From NCBI RefSeq assembly GCF_000380165.1, contig NZ_KB904713.1, forward strand, positions 156,031-220,030: DNA of 64,000 nucleotides, written 5' to 3'. Both the position numbers and the translations under genes were made by a program. The stretch is from Wenjunlia vitaminophila DSM 41686. Its GTDB lineage: Bacteria; Actinomycetota; Actinomycetes; Streptomycetales; Streptomycetaceae. Positions 1-8,437 of the stretch are shown here, piece by piece. The notes under the pieces are model-generated. The model saw nothing but the letters and a program-made list of their open reading frames with translations, was not told where the DNA came from and made no database searches. The stretch's first letter is position 1. Every line of letters starts with the position of its first letter.

Positions 1-660
1 CCCGGCGTCCACCGCGTCATAGACCGAGGCCATCCACGAGTCGGGCCGCACCGACGTCCTGGTGACCCGCTGGCTCAGGAAGTCGATCATCGCCGCGGCA
101 GCCGGGGCCGCCACCTGGTAGCGCTGGTTGGCCGGGCCGAACATCTCGAAGGTCGCCGCGGCGTTGTCGATCAACTCGTCCCTGGTGTCCAGGGGCAGGC
201 CCATCAGTTCCATCACCACGTCCGCGACGAACCCGCGGGCGAGGTCCCCGGCCGCGTCGAAGCTGCCCCTGGTGACCAGGCCGGCCACCAGCCGGTCCGC
301 GCGCCGGTGGACCTCCGTGGTCAGGGCCCGGATCGAGGCCGGCCTGAGCTGCTCCGCCAGCACCCGGCGCAGCCTGCGGTGGTCCTCGCCGTCCGAGCCG
401 AGCACGGTCCCGTCGAGGATGACCTGGTTGGCCATGTCGGTGAGGGCGACGCCGTCCTTCGAGCGGAAGGTGTCGGTGTCCCGCAACACCGCCTGGACGT
501 CGGCGTGCCGGGGGACCGCCCAGACGTCGTGCCCGGGCAACCGGACCGCTGGGCCGAGGTCGCGCAGGGTGCGGTACCAGGGGTAGGGGTCGGCGAGGAC
601 GTCGTCGGTGAACAGGTCCAACGAGGCGAGGGTGCCAGGGTCGCGGGTGGTGGACGTCAT
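1..660 (-). CDS. Cytochrome P450 (N-terminal part, conservon-associated, CvnE-like)
   Basis: The reverse strand from the ATG at 660 reads open to the window edge for 220 codons, so the C-terminal half with the heme-binding Cys lies outside. The protein begins MTSTTRDPGTLASLDLF and carries P450 N-terminal landmarks: the DPYPWYRTLRDLGP region, and the GEDHRRLRRVL segment that matches the conserved helix C DPPEHTRLRR element with the His and Arg kept. It starts 15 bases after the cvnD stop, the usual place for the P450 of a conservon, where it is thought to be an effector or partner of the GTPase switch. The substrate cannot be told from this part. The family assignment is firm; the conservon role is inferred from position. 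Confidence 0.85.
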   Translation of the reverse strand, partial: MTSTTRDPGTLASLDLFTDDVLADPYPWYRTLRDLGPAVRLPGHDVWAVPRHADVQAVLRDTDTFRSKDGVALTDMANQVILDGTVLGSDGEDHRRLRRVLAEQLRPASIRALTTEVHRRADRLVAGLVTRGSFDAAGDLARGFVADVVMELMGLPLDTRDELIDNAAATFEMFGPANQRYQVAAPAAAAMIDFLSQRVTRTSVRPDSWMASVYDAVDAG

Positions 661-675
661 CGGGCGGCTCCGGAG

Positions 676-1263
676 TCAGGCGTGGACGGGGCGGGCGCGA
701 TCGATCAGGTGGTCCATCAGGGCGATCAGTGCGTCGCGGCTGGAGGTGCGGCTGCGGGCGTCGAGCTCGATGATCGGGGTCTGCGGGTCGGACATCCGCA
801 GCGCGCCACGGATCTGCTCGGCGGAGTACGGCTGGTGCCCGTCGAAGGCGTTGACCCCCACGACGAAGGGCAGCCTGCGGTTCTCGAAGAAGTCCACGGC
901 GGGGAAGGACCGACCCAGGTGTCTGGTGTCCACCAGGACGATGGCCCCGGCGGCGCCTTCGAGCAGGGCGTCCCAGACGAACCAGAAGCGGTCCTGGCCC
1001 GGGGTGCCGAACAGGTAGACCACCACGCCGGCCTCGGGCAGCGTGATCCGTCCGAAGTCCATGGCGACGGTGGTGTCCGTCTTGTCCTCGATGCCGTCCA
1101 GGTCGTCCACCCCGATGCCGGCGGTGGTGAGGCGTTCCTCCGTGGTCAGCGGCCGGATCTCGGAGACGGACCCGACCAGGGTCGTCTTACCGACGCCGAA
1201 CCCGCCGGCCACGATGATTTTGAACGCCGCCTGGGCCGGCGCGTCGTCAGAGTTGTTTGGCAA
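676..1263 (-). CDS. cvnD: Ras-like GTP-binding protein of conservon (CvnD)
   Basis: A 195-residue small GTPase of the ATP/GTP-binding protein family found in actinobacterial conservons. The P-loop GGFGVGKTTLVGSVSE lies near residues 20-35. FGTPGQDRFWFVWD matches switch II (DTxGQ-like), and VGVNAFDG replaces the NKxD base-specificity motif, as is normal in this family. It is expected to cycle between GTP and GDP under control of CvnA and CvnB at the membrane. The ATG start overlaps the end of cvnC by 17 bases, which suggests translational coupling. Family and order of genes make the call secure. Confidence 0.93.
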   Translation of the reverse strand: MPNNSDDAPAQAAFKIIVAGGFGVGKTTLVGSVSEIRPLTTEERLTTAGIGVDDLDGIEDKTDTTVAMDFGRITLPEAGVVVYLFGTPGQDRFWFVWDALLEGAAGAIVLVDTRHLGRSFPAVDFFENRRLPFVVGVNAFDGHQPYSAEQIRGALRMSDPQTPIIELDARSRTSSRDALIALMDHLIDRARPVHA

Positions 1264-1600
1264 GGCACTCCCTGATCCTGGTGAGAAGTACGACGTTGCA
1301 GGTCTCGGCTGGGCTCAGCGGGAGCCGGTGGTGGATCAGTCCGCGTTCGAGCAGCACCCCCAACAGGCGGGTCATCGGGGTGAGCCGCCAGCCCATCCGG
1401 GCGGCCAGCTCGGCGACGGCCAGGGCCCGGGGTGGCCGGCACAGGTCGAGCACCGCCCGCCACTCACTGGGCAGCCCCTGGTCGTCGCCCGCCGCGGTGA
1501 TGAGGGTGTCCATGGTCAGCACACTGGTACGGGCGGTGGAGGACCGGCCTCCGGTGGCGGCGTACAGCCGCGGCCTGCGCCCGCGCCCCCGCGACGTCAC
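1247..1600 (-). CDS. cvnC: DUF742 protein of conservon (CvnC)
   Basis: A 117-residue protein with the DUF742 signature: an N-terminal RPRLYAATGGR segment, then a winged-helix-like C-terminal half (WRAVLDLCRPPRALAVAELAARMG... LLGVLLERGLIHH). The start is the GTG at 1600, whose last two bases are shared with the cvnB TGA stop, a 4-base GTGA overlap that points to coupled translation. The in-frame stretch upstream of 1600 is only the shadow of cvnB. In conservons this component is needed for the CvnA-D assembly; its biochemical role is not settled. Confidence 0.9.
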   Translation of the reverse strand: MTSRGRGRRPRLYAATGGRSSTARTSVLTMDTLITAAGDDQGLPSEWRAVLDLCRPPRALAVAELAARMGWRLTPMTRLLGVLLERGLIHHRLPLSPAETCNVVLLTRIRECLAKQL

Positions 1601-2013
1601 GGCCGGGTCGCGCCCTGCCGCTCCGGGGTGCCCAGCCACGGGCCGAGGGCCTGTGCGGTCCTGACCGTCTCGCCACCGAGCTCGCCGACCTTGGCGCCAC
1701 GGGCGACCACGATCAGGGTGCTGCCCTCGCCGCACGCGGTGACGCACGCCTTCAGTCCCGGGGTGATCTCGGCGAGGTGGCGGGTCACCTCGCCCCCGCC
1801 GAACTCCTGGGCCACCGCCGCCATCGACGACGCGATGCCGGAGACCGCGGCGGCGACCCGCTCGGCGCTGTCCCTGGGCAACTGGTAACTGGTGCGCACC
1901 AGGCCGTCCTTGCTGAGCAGCACCGCTCCGCTGACGCCGGCGATCCGGGTGAGGTTCTGCTCCAGGATCGCGTGTAGCTGGGCGCTGTCGGCCTGGTCGT
2001 GCTCGGTGGTCAT
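1597..2013 (-). CDS. cvnB: Roadblock/LC7 domain protein of conservon (CvnB)
   Basis: A 138-residue roadblock/LC7 protein. The central segment ITRIAGVSGAVLLSKDGL-like core, followed by the AAAVSGIASSMAAVAQEFGGGE helix and the strand VTACGEGSTLIVVARGAKVG, is typical of conservon B proteins, which act as regulators of the partner GTPase. Its ATG overlaps the cvnA stop by four bases (ATGA at 2010-2013), and its own stop overlaps the cvnC GTG, so A, B and C form a tightly coupled unit. Assignment rests on family pattern plus fixed gene order. Confidence 0.93.
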   Translation of the reverse strand: MTTEHDQADSAQLHAILEQNLTRIAGVSGAVLLSKDGLVRTSYQLPRDSAERVAAAVSGIASSMAAVAQEFGGGEVTRHLAEITPGLKACVTACGEGSTLIVVARGAKVGELGGETVRTAQALGPWLGTPERQGATRP

Positions 2014-4400
2014 CGGGGTTGCTCCTGTCCGACTCGGTGGAAGGTGTGGGCTGGTGGTGCTTGTGTCTCCGCCGCGCTGGTGGCGAGTTCGTACTCCGCG
2101 TAGGCGTCGGCGACCTGCTCGGGGGTGGCGCCGTCGTCCCGGACCACCGGGCCGCGGCGCTGGAGGAGCTGGGGGGCGAGGTGGGTGCCCGGCTGCCGTT
2201 CGGGCAACGCGGGCAGCCCGGCCGCGGGCGGCCCCGAGGGGGACGGGTCCGACGTCGGCGCGGGCGCCGGCTTTGGCGTTGACACGGCTTCCGGCCGCGG
2301 GTGCGGACGGGGCCCTGGCTCTGCGCCCGGGTCGGGCTGGTGGTCGGGCTCGGGCTGGTGGTCGGGCTCGGGCTGGTTGTCGGGCCGGTGCGCCACCGGG
2401 GTGACCGCCCCCGCCTCGTTCTCGACCGCCGGTGTCCTTGCCGGAGGTGCCGGGGGCCTGACCAGGAGGCTCCCCGGCAGCAGCACCACCGCCGAGGTGC
2501 CGCCGAGGGCGCCGCGCCGCAGGGTGACCTCGGCCCCGAGCTGTTGGGCGAGGTGCCCGACGGTGAACAGGCCGAGCCGGTGGGCGTCGCGGGCCAGGTC
2601 GGCGTACGGCAGGGCGGTGCGCAGGCGTTCGTTCATCTGCTCGTAGAGGGCGGGCGCGACACCGGGCCCCCGGTCCTCCACCTCGATCACCAGACGGTCG
2701 TTGATCGCCTCGGCGGTCATGGTGACCCGGGAGGCGGAGTAACGGGTGGCGTTGTCCAACAGCTCGGCCAGCAGGTGGATCACCCAGCTCACCGCCTGGG
2801 CGTCCAGGCTGACCTCGCTCAGTGCGTGTTGGTCGACGCGCTCGAAGTCCTCCACCTCGGAGGCGGCGGTGTTGAGCACGTCGGCCAGCCGCATCGGCTC
2901 CTGGTACGGGTCGGGGATCTCGCCGCCGGCGAGCAGCACCACGTTCTCGGTCTGCCGCCGCACCCCCACCACCAGGGCGTCCACCGCCATCAGCCCGTCC
3001 AACAACTCCGGGTTGTCGCCGTAGGTGTCCTGGAGGTCGTCGATGCGGTCCAGGATGCGACCGACGAGGTTGCCGGTGCGCGAGGCCATGCCGGCGGAGA
3101 ACGCGCCGAACCCGGCACGCTCCCGGGCGAGCTGCTCGTGGCCGCTCACCGACACCTCGACCACCCGGGCGAACGCGTCGTGCACCCGGCCGATCTCGTC
3201 GCGGTCCCCGCTCACCACGGGCAGGCCGGCCAGGTCGGGGGCCGCCCCGTGCTGCAACTGCTGGACGATCTCGGGAAGCCGCACCTCGGCGACGTCCGTC
3301 GCCTCGTCGCGCAGCCGACCGGTGCGTCGGATGACCTTGTGGCTGATCATGATGATCAGCACGGCGATCAGCACCACCGCCGCCAGACTCCCCCCGACCT
3401 GCCACAGCACCTGGGTGCGCAGCTCGTCGGCGCGCTGCAGGCCGTGCGCCAGCAGCCCCTGGGTGCGGCTGAGGTTGAGCGCGGCGATCTCCTGGGCCAC
3501 CTTCGCGTGGGCGTCCTCCCACCGGGCGACCTCGCGGGGCAGCTCCTCGACGTGACCGTCCGCCGAGGTGGTCGGGGCGTTGATGATCGCCCGCTCGACC
3601 CGGGACTTGGTCGCCCACGCCTCGCTCGCGGTGATCCGGTCGTAGGTCGCCCGGTCGTGGGCGGGGAGGTAGGGCGTGATCCACCGGTCGTACATCACCC
3701 GTTGGGTGCCGTACGCCTCGGCGAACTGCTGGCGGTGGGACGCGGTCATCCGGCCGGCGGCCCGCGCCTCGGCGATCAGCGTGTCCTCCAGGGCCAGCCC
3801 GTCACTGGCCCAGAAGAGACCGACCAGCGCCCGTGTCTCCACGGTGAGTTCAGGATCGTCCATGGCGGACAGCGCCTGGTAGAACTCGATCAACTTGGTG
3901 ACGAGGCCCGTGTAGTACGCGGTGGCGAGGTCCTGCTGGATGTCCCGGTTGTCGATCCTGCGGCGGACGTCGTCGAGTTCGTCCAACTCGTCGTAGATCC
4001 GCTCGACGTGCTGCCACTCGTGCCGCTGCTCCACTTCCAGCTCGGAGCCGGACAGGTGGCGGAAGCTGACCACCCCCCGGTCGGTGCGCTGGCGCTGCTC
4101 GTCCAGCGCCCGGCGCGCGGCCGGGGTGGGGTCGGCGAGGTAGGCGGCGCTGAGCCGGCGTTCCGCCTGTGTGCCGACGAACAGCGGCAGGCTCGCCTCG
4201 CCGCCCAGCGTTCCGGTACTGACGTCGTTGCGGAGGTTCTCCTGCCGCTCCCACAGTTGGGCCGCGTTGACGGCGACCAGGCCGAGCAGCGCCAGGATGG
4301 AGACCACCGCGATCAGGGCCAGTTGTATCCGTACGGTCAGGCCGCGGCGGCCCCGTCCCCGGTTGTTCCGGCGCCGGTCCTTCGGTGTTCTCGTGGTCAT
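2010..4400 (-). CDS. cvnA: Conservon sensor histidine kinase (CvnA), NIT-type sensor
   Basis: A 796-residue membrane sensor. A basic N-terminus is followed by a first membrane segment (about 24-46), a large extracytoplasmic all-helical region like nitrate/nitrite-sensing domains, a second membrane segment (about 325-347), a HAMP-like linker and an HATPase domain with the N-box LLDNATRYS and the G-box VEDRGPGV. The H-box region (MASRTGNLVGRILDRIDDLQ) has no clear phospho-acceptor His, as is usual for CvnA proteins. The C-terminal 150 residues are Pro/Glu-rich with QPEPDH repeats. The ATG at 4400 is preferred to the one at 4424, because CGAGGA stands just upstream of it. Confidence 0.92.
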   Translation of the reverse strand: MTTRTPKDRRRNNRGRGRRGLTVRIQLALIAVVSILALLGLVAVNAAQLWERQENLRNDVSTGTLGGEASLPLFVGTQAERRLSAAYLADPTPAARRALDEQRQRTDRGVVSFRHLSGSELEVEQRHEWQHVERIYDELDELDDVRRRIDNRDIQQDLATAYYTGLVTKLIEFYQALSAMDDPELTVETRALVGLFWASDGLALEDTLIAEARAAGRMTASHRQQFAEAYGTQRVMYDRWITPYLPAHDRATYDRITASEAWATKSRVERAIINAPTTSADGHVEELPREVARWEDAHAKVAQEIAALNLSRTQGLLAHGLQRADELRTQVLWQVGGSLAAVVLIAVLIIMISHKVIRRTGRLRDEATDVAEVRLPEIVQQLQHGAAPDLAGLPVVSGDRDEIGRVHDAFARVVEVSVSGHEQLARERAGFGAFSAGMASRTGNLVGRILDRIDDLQDTYGDNPELLDGLMAVDALVVGVRRQTENVVLLAGGEIPDPYQEPMRLADVLNTAASEVEDFERVDQHALSEVSLDAQAVSWVIHLLAELLDNATRYSASRVTMTAEAINDRLVIEVEDRGPGVAPALYEQMNERLRTALPYADLARDAHRLGLFTVGHLAQQLGAEVTLRRGALGGTSAVVLLPGSLLVRPPAPPARTPAVENEAGAVTPVAHRPDNQPEPDHQPEPDHQPDPGAEPGPRPHPRPEAVSTPKPAPAPTSDPSPSGPPAAGLPALPERQPGTHLAPQLLQRRGPVVRDDGATPEQVADAYAEYELATSAAETQAPPAHTFHRVGQEQPR
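2332..2385. repeat. Three tandem 18-base repeats inside cvnA
   Basis: Three head-to-tail 18-base units (2332-2349, 2350-2367, 2368-2385), the last differing by one base, encode the repeated His-Gln-Pro-Glu-Pro-Asp motif in the CvnA tail. Such in-frame repeats are prone to change copy number, so the tail length may vary between strains. Confidence 0.85.
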
Positions 4401-5186
4401 GGATCCTCGGCGGTCGTCGAGCACGGACGGGTGGCCGGGCTGGTGACGACGCCGTGCTGGACGACTGCGACGGGTGGGCCCGGACCGGCGGTGAGGCAGC
4501 GCAGTGCCGCGGGAACCCGCTAGGGGGAGCTCCGCGGCGCGTGTTCCTGCGGGGATTCCCCCGGCGCGTCATATCGCTGGTGGGACGGGGAGACAACGCG
4601 CCTGGCGGGCCGGACCGGGAAAGCCGCAATGGGTAAACCCGGGTGCCGGGTCCCGGCTCGTGGAGAGCCGTCACCGCCTTCCGGCAACCTCATCCGCGAT
4701 ACCGTCGGGCGGCCCTGCTTCCCGTCGGGTTCCCCGGTGTGGCCGGCGGCGCCGCCGCGGTTGACCAGACACCCGTCGACCGGCCGTCGTCCCTGGTGGA
4801 AGCCTTGTTGAGGACGGAACCGCGCACCGTGAGACGCCATGTTGCCGTTCCCCACTCCCTGTCCGCCTGCCGCTCCGTCGGCAACCGACGTGCCCGGGCC
4901 ACCACCGTGAGCACCTACCGTGCTCTCCGTGACATGACAATCACATAGTAGGGCGGCGTCTGTGGGGAAGGTTCCAGGCCTGCCATGATCTGATCACATA
5001 TTCAGCGTGATTTGTTGCCTTGTGCGGAAATGTGTTCGAGTCGATCGACAGAAGTGAAAAGGGGAAACGGGGAATCCCGCTGTCCGTCGTACCGGCCATG
5101 CCCGGCGGTGTGGTGGGGTCGTCCGGCCACCCGGAACCGGGACTGCCGGGGCGGTGCCCCCCGGCGTGCGGACCAACCGCGGGCAC
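4401..5186. other. Long intergenic region upstream of cvnA
   Basis: About 785 bases lie between the cvnA start and the terminator of the tRNA-Glu gene. Several short reading frames exist on both strands, but none has a convincing start site or recognisable protein. The stretch from about 4980 to 5060 is much richer in A+T than its surroundings, and it contains the perfect palindrome TGATC-T-GATCA at 4986-4996. This is a reasonable place for the conservon promoter and an operator, but nothing more can be shown. Confidence 0.5.
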
Positions 5187-5216
5187 AAAGAAACCCGCCC
5201 CCGGCGAGGGGACGGG
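5187..5216 (-). terminator. Terminator of tRNA-Glu
   Basis: On the minus strand, just past the tRNA, a GC hairpin (arms around CCCGTCCCC and GGGGGCGGG, 5194-5216) is followed by TTTCTTT. This is a normal intrinsic terminator. Confidence 0.85.
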
Positions 5217-5230
5217 CACACACACTTCGA

Positions 5231-5306
5231 TGGTGCCCCCAACGGGATTCGAACCCGTGCTACCGCCTTGAAAGGGCGGCGTCCTGGGCCACTAGACGAT
5301 GAGGGC
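5231..5306 (-). tRNA. tRNA-Glu (anticodon TTC)
   Basis: The minus strand folds as a full cloverleaf. The acceptor arm GCCCTCA pairs with TGGGGGC with one wobble, the anticodon loop is CTTTCAA with anticodon TTC, and the T-arm holds GGTTCGAATCCC. CCA is encoded at 5231-5233. No other tRNA sits next to it, and it has its own terminator. Confidence 0.96.
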
Positions 5307-5458
5307 TGGTGGGCCGCCTGGCATTGTGCTTCCGCCGGGGACGTCAGCAGCATAGGTGATGTCGCTGGGCAAAGCCAAAACGGTTTCTCCGGGCATCAGC
5401 GAGCCGCGCGGGGAACGCCCGGAAGGCCCCGCCGGCCCCCGGCCGCACCCGCCAGCCG

Positions 5459-7054
5459 TCACCGGGGGGGCCGCACCGGGGCCGGCGTCGAGGACCGGTC
5501 CTCGCCCGGCAGATGCCGAGTGATCTTCGCGGTGGTCTCCCCCAGACCGCCCAGCGTGATGTCGTCCCACGCCTCGAGCCGGTGGCTCTCCCGGTCCAGG
5601 TAGAGCACGGACAACTCCACCGGCTGGGGCCTGGTGCCCTCCACCGCCCGCAACCCCGCACCGCCGGTGGTGCCCTGGATGAACAGCCGGGTCCCCCCGT
5701 CCAGCACCCGGGTGCTGCGCCGGTGGGTGTGCCCGGCCAGGACCAACGGGGCCGCACCAGCCGCCTCCTCGGCCGCCTGCGGGTTGTGGGTGATGGCGAT
5801 GTCCACGGCGTTCCGCTGCGCCCGGACCGCGTCGGCGAGCTGACGGCCCGCCGCCCGCTCCGCCGGGTCCCCCGCCGGGACCACCGAGCGGTCCGGGGTG
5901 AACTGCGGGTCCCCGATGCCCGCGATGCGCAGCCCGGCCACGCTCCTCACCTCGCCGTTGTCCACCACGTACACGTTCTTCCGCTTCTCCATTGCTTCCT
6001 GGGTGGCCATGGAGTCGTGGTTGCCGCGCACCCAGACGTACGGCGCGCCGAGGTCGGAGACCACCTCGGTGAACCGGTTCTCGGCGGCCGTGCCGTGGTC
6101 CATGGTGTCGCCGGTGTCCACGATCACGTCCACGCCGTAGTCCTCGACGGTCGCGTTGATCAGGCTCCACGCCGCGGGGTTCAGGTGGACGTCGGAGACG
6201 TGCAGCAGGCGCAGCGTCGACGGGGCCGGACTGTACGCCGGCAGGGTGGTGGTCGCGTCGTACAACCTGGTGACGTTGGTGACGAGACGGGCCAGCTCCT
6301 CCTGGTAGACGTCGAAGTCGCTGACGACACTGCGGGCGTCCCCGATCACCGAGGGCGCCCCGCGCAGCAGCCCCGAGTACCCCGGCTCCACGACCGACCT
6401 GGGATTGAACGTGGCCGCGGCGAGCACCCCGCTGGCCACGAACACGGCAAGGGCGAGGCCGCCCGCCGCCATGGCCCGCCGCGGCCTGCGGTACACCACG
6501 AGACCGGCGGCGGTGGCCCCGGCCACCACCGCGAGCGCCGAACGCCAGACGACCTGGACGGTGCTGGCGAGCACGTCGCTGCCCACCTCGTCCTCCAGGC
6601 CCCGCAACCGCTCCGGATGGTTGACGATGGCCTGGGCGCGCACCGGGTCCAGCCGGCGGACGTCCACGTCGAGGCGGAGCGGGGCGTCGTGGGTGTCCAG
6701 CTCGAGGGCGCCCAACGGTGGGATGTTGATGTTGGTGCCCCCGGTCCACGAGGGGTGCAGGGACATCCGGGTGGACACCGGTCCCACGGGCGCCTGCACC
6801 GCGCCGACCACGACCAGCCCGAGCCAGGCCCCGAACAGCACCACCACGGACATCAGCGCGGCCCGGTGCCACCGGGGCGGCTCGGGAACCCCGAGACCGA
6901 GCCCCCGCGCACCCGGTTCCGGTCCGGAACGCCCCGGGCGGGACGACCCGAACACGCCGGGGCGCGCCCGCGGGGGACCGCCGCGGGCCTTGCGCAGTGT
7001 CGCGCGGGCGCGGCGCAGCCTGGCACGGACCCGCCCGAGGAGTTCGCCGGCCAT
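5459..7054 (-). CDS. Membrane-anchored metallophosphoesterase
   Basis: A 531-residue protein with a basic N-terminus, a membrane segment near residues 67-90 (SVVVLFGAWLGLVVVGAVQ), a second hydrophobic stretch around 190-235 and a C-terminal calcineurin-like phosphoesterase domain. The metal-binding motifs are all visible: DVHL, GDTMDHG, GNHDS, a central ITHNP and the final GHTH. The domain probably faces outward and hydrolyses phosphate esters; the substrate is unknown. The ATG at 7054 follows AGGGAC; the longer upstream extension has no coding character. It is divergent from the small zincin gene at 7228. Confidence 0.88.
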   Translation of the reverse strand: MAGELLGRVRARLRRARATLRKARGGPPRARPGVFGSSRPGRSGPEPGARGLGLGVPEPPRWHRAALMSVVVLFGAWLGLVVVGAVQAPVGPVSTRMSLHPSWTGGTNINIPPLGALELDTHDAPLRLDVDVRRLDPVRAQAIVNHPERLRGLEDEVGSDVLASTVQVVWRSALAVVAGATAAGLVVYRRPRRAMAAGGLALAVFVASGVLAAATFNPRSVVEPGYSGLLRGAPSVIGDARSVVSDFDVYQEELARLVTNVTRLYDATTTLPAYSPAPSTLRLLHVSDVHLNPAAWSLINATVEDYGVDVIVDTGDTMDHGTAAENRFTEVVSDLGAPYVWVRGNHDSMATQEAMEKRKNVYVVDNGEVRSVAGLRIAGIGDPQFTPDRSVVPAGDPAERAAGRQLADAVRAQRNAVDIAITHNPQAAEEAAGAAPLVLAGHTHRRSTRVLDGGTRLFIQGTTGGAGLRAVEGTRPQPVELSVLYLDRESHRLEAWDDITLGGLGETTAKITRHLPGEDRSSTPAPVRPPR

Positions 7055-7227
7055 TGAGTCCCTATGCCCATTGTCACGACATGTATGCGGAGCGTGTCCG
7101 CTCCCGGGGGTGCGCCACCCCAATGGCCCGTTCCGTCCTCCACCCCGGGGGGCCGTGACCGGGAGCGCCCGGTGGGGAGTGCGGGCGGGGGCTGTGGGGA
7201 TGCCGTGGGGTCGCGGACAATGGCCGT

Positions 7228-7578
7228 GTGCTGGAGATGACGCGTGAGGAGTTCGAGGAACTGGTCGGGGAGGCACTCGACCGCATTCCTCCGGAATTGA
7301 CCAGGCTCATGGACAATGTCGCGATCTTCGTCGAGGACGAGCCGGATCCCAGCGACCCGGACCTGCTCGGTCTCTACGAGGGCACGCCGCTCACCGAGCG
7401 GGGGGAGTGGTACGCCGGAGTCCTCCCGGACCGCATCAGCATCTACCGCAACCCCACACTGCGCATGTGCGACACCCGCGAGGACGTCATCGCCGAAGTA
7501 GAGGTGACCGTGGTCCACGAGGTGGCCCACCACTTCGGCATCGACGACGCGCGGCTGCACGCCCTGGGCTACGCCTGA
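7228..7578 (+). CDS. Minimal zincin-type metallopeptidase (possibly acetylation/proteolysis related, unassigned substrate)
   Basis: A 116-residue protein of the small metallopeptidase family (zincin_1). The C-terminal HEVAHHFGIDD gives the HExxHxxGxxD zinc signature, and the N-terminal two thirds (EEFEELVGEALDRIPPEL... LLGLYEGTPLTERGEW) match the remembered family consensus almost throughout. It is cytosolic, with no signal peptide. The GTG at 7228 gives the usual MLEMTREEFEE start; an ATG lies three codons further in. The biological substrate is not known for this family. Confidence 0.9.
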   Translation: MLEMTREEFEELVGEALDRIPPELTRLMDNVAIFVEDEPDPSDPDLLGLYEGTPLTERGEWYAGVLPDRISIYRNPTLRMCDTREDVIAEVEVTVVHEVAHHFGIDDARLHALGYA

Positions 7579-7612
7579 CCCGCCCCGGGGCCGACAGGCC
7601 GTCCCCCCACCC

Positions 7613-7996
7613 TCACAGCGCCCCGCCCAACGCCCAGCCAGCGGTCACCGCGGCGAGCCCCGCCGCCAGGTTGGCGCCGACGTTGAGCAGCGCCCGGCCG
7701 GCGCGCCCGGTCTCGAACAGCAGCAACGTCTGGTGGCCGAAGCTGCTGAAGGTGGTGAGGCCCCCGCACAGCCCCGTGCCGAGCAGCAGGCGGAGGTCGG
7801 GCGGGGCGGCGCGCAGCACCACGCCGAGGGCGAGTGATCCGCTGACGTTCACCGCCAGCGTGCCCCAGGGGAAGGCGTTGCCGTACCGGGCCGACAGCCA
7901 ACGGTCCGTCAGGTAGCGCAGTGGCCCGCCCACCGCTGCGCCGAGCGCGACGAGCAGCACGGTCAAGGCCGCACCGGCGCCTTCGTGCCCAGCCAT
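7613..7996 (-). CDS. crcB: Fluoride channel FluC/CrcB (second copy of the pair)
   Basis: A 127-residue four-helix membrane protein of the Fluc family, which exports fluoride as a dual-topology dimer. Family marks seen: GGPLRYL in helix 1, FPWGTLAVNVSGS with the conserved Asn in helix 2, and GLCGGLTTFSSFG in helix 3 (the TTFSxF element with the pore Phe). The ATG at 7996 lies inside the upstream crcB gene, with a 34-base overlap, so the two are surely co-translated. Two adjacent crcB genes usually make a heterodimer with opposite orientations of the subunits. Confidence 0.92.
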   Translation of the reverse strand: MAGHEGAGAALTVLLVALGAAVGGPLRYLTDRWLSARYGNAFPWGTLAVNVSGSLALGVVLRAAPPDLRLLLGTGLCGGLTTFSSFGHQTLLLFETGRAGRALLNVGANLAAGLAAVTAGWALGGAL

Positions 7997-8367
7997 ACCG
8001 CGAGCAGCCCCGCGGCGACGCTGCCGAGGCAGTAGCCGACCGCGGTGCCGTACGCCTGGTGTGCCACCAGGGACCTGGTGTCGGCCGCGTAGGTGGAGAA
8101 CGTGGTGAACCCACCGAGCACGCCGATCCCCCAGAACGGCCGGGCCAGCGGGTGCCGCACCCGCCCAGCGGCGATCGTGGCCATCAGCGCGCCGATGCCC
8201 AGGCAACCGGCGACGTTGACGCCGAACACGGCCCACGGGAACGTGCCAGGACCGGCCGGAACCGCCTCGGTGACCCCGTACCGGGCGAGCGCGCCGAACG
8301 TCGCGCCGAGGGACACGGCCGCGAGGGCGGCCCCGGTGCGCTCGCTGAGTCGAATCCGTCGGCGCAT
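7963..8367 (-). CDS. crcB: Fluoride channel FluC/CrcB (first copy of the pair)
   Basis: A 134-residue Fluc protein with the same marks as its neighbour: GALARYG, FPWAVFGVNVAGC and GVLGGFTTFSTYA. The N-terminus is basic (MRRRIRLSER), which fixes its topology in the membrane, while the second copy has a less charged N-terminus. That fits antiparallel pairing of two fixed-orientation subunits. The ATG at 8367 was chosen because the upstream extension is the antisense of the lipoprotein gene. No fluoride riboswitch was recognised upstream. Confidence 0.92.
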   Translation of the reverse strand: MRRRIRLSERTGAALAAVSLGATFGALARYGVTEAVPAGPGTFPWAVFGVNVAGCLGIGALMATIAAGRVRHPLARPFWGIGVLGGFTTFSTYAADTRSLVAHQAYGTAVGYCLGSVAAGLLAVWLGTKAPVRP

Positions 8368-8437
8368 GGAGCACTTCCTAGCACGCCCACCGGGCCGGTG
8401 CCGTGTCCTGCGCCGCTGCGCCGACGTTGGGCAGTGC

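Noticed and set aside
1597..3684. 695-codon minus-strand frame joining part of cvnA in the wrong frame to cvnB
   Set aside because: Only its last 138 codons (cvnB) show protein character; the rest is an off-frame reading of cvnA.
2301..4523. 740-codon plus-strand frame
   Set aside because: Antisense shadow of cvnA with Gly/Arg/Val/His-biased composition and no domain.
4504..5353. Several 60-120-codon frames between cvnA and the metallophosphoesterase
   Set aside because: They are Arg/Pro/Gly-rich, lack ribosome-binding sites, overlap one another and cross the tRNA-Glu gene.
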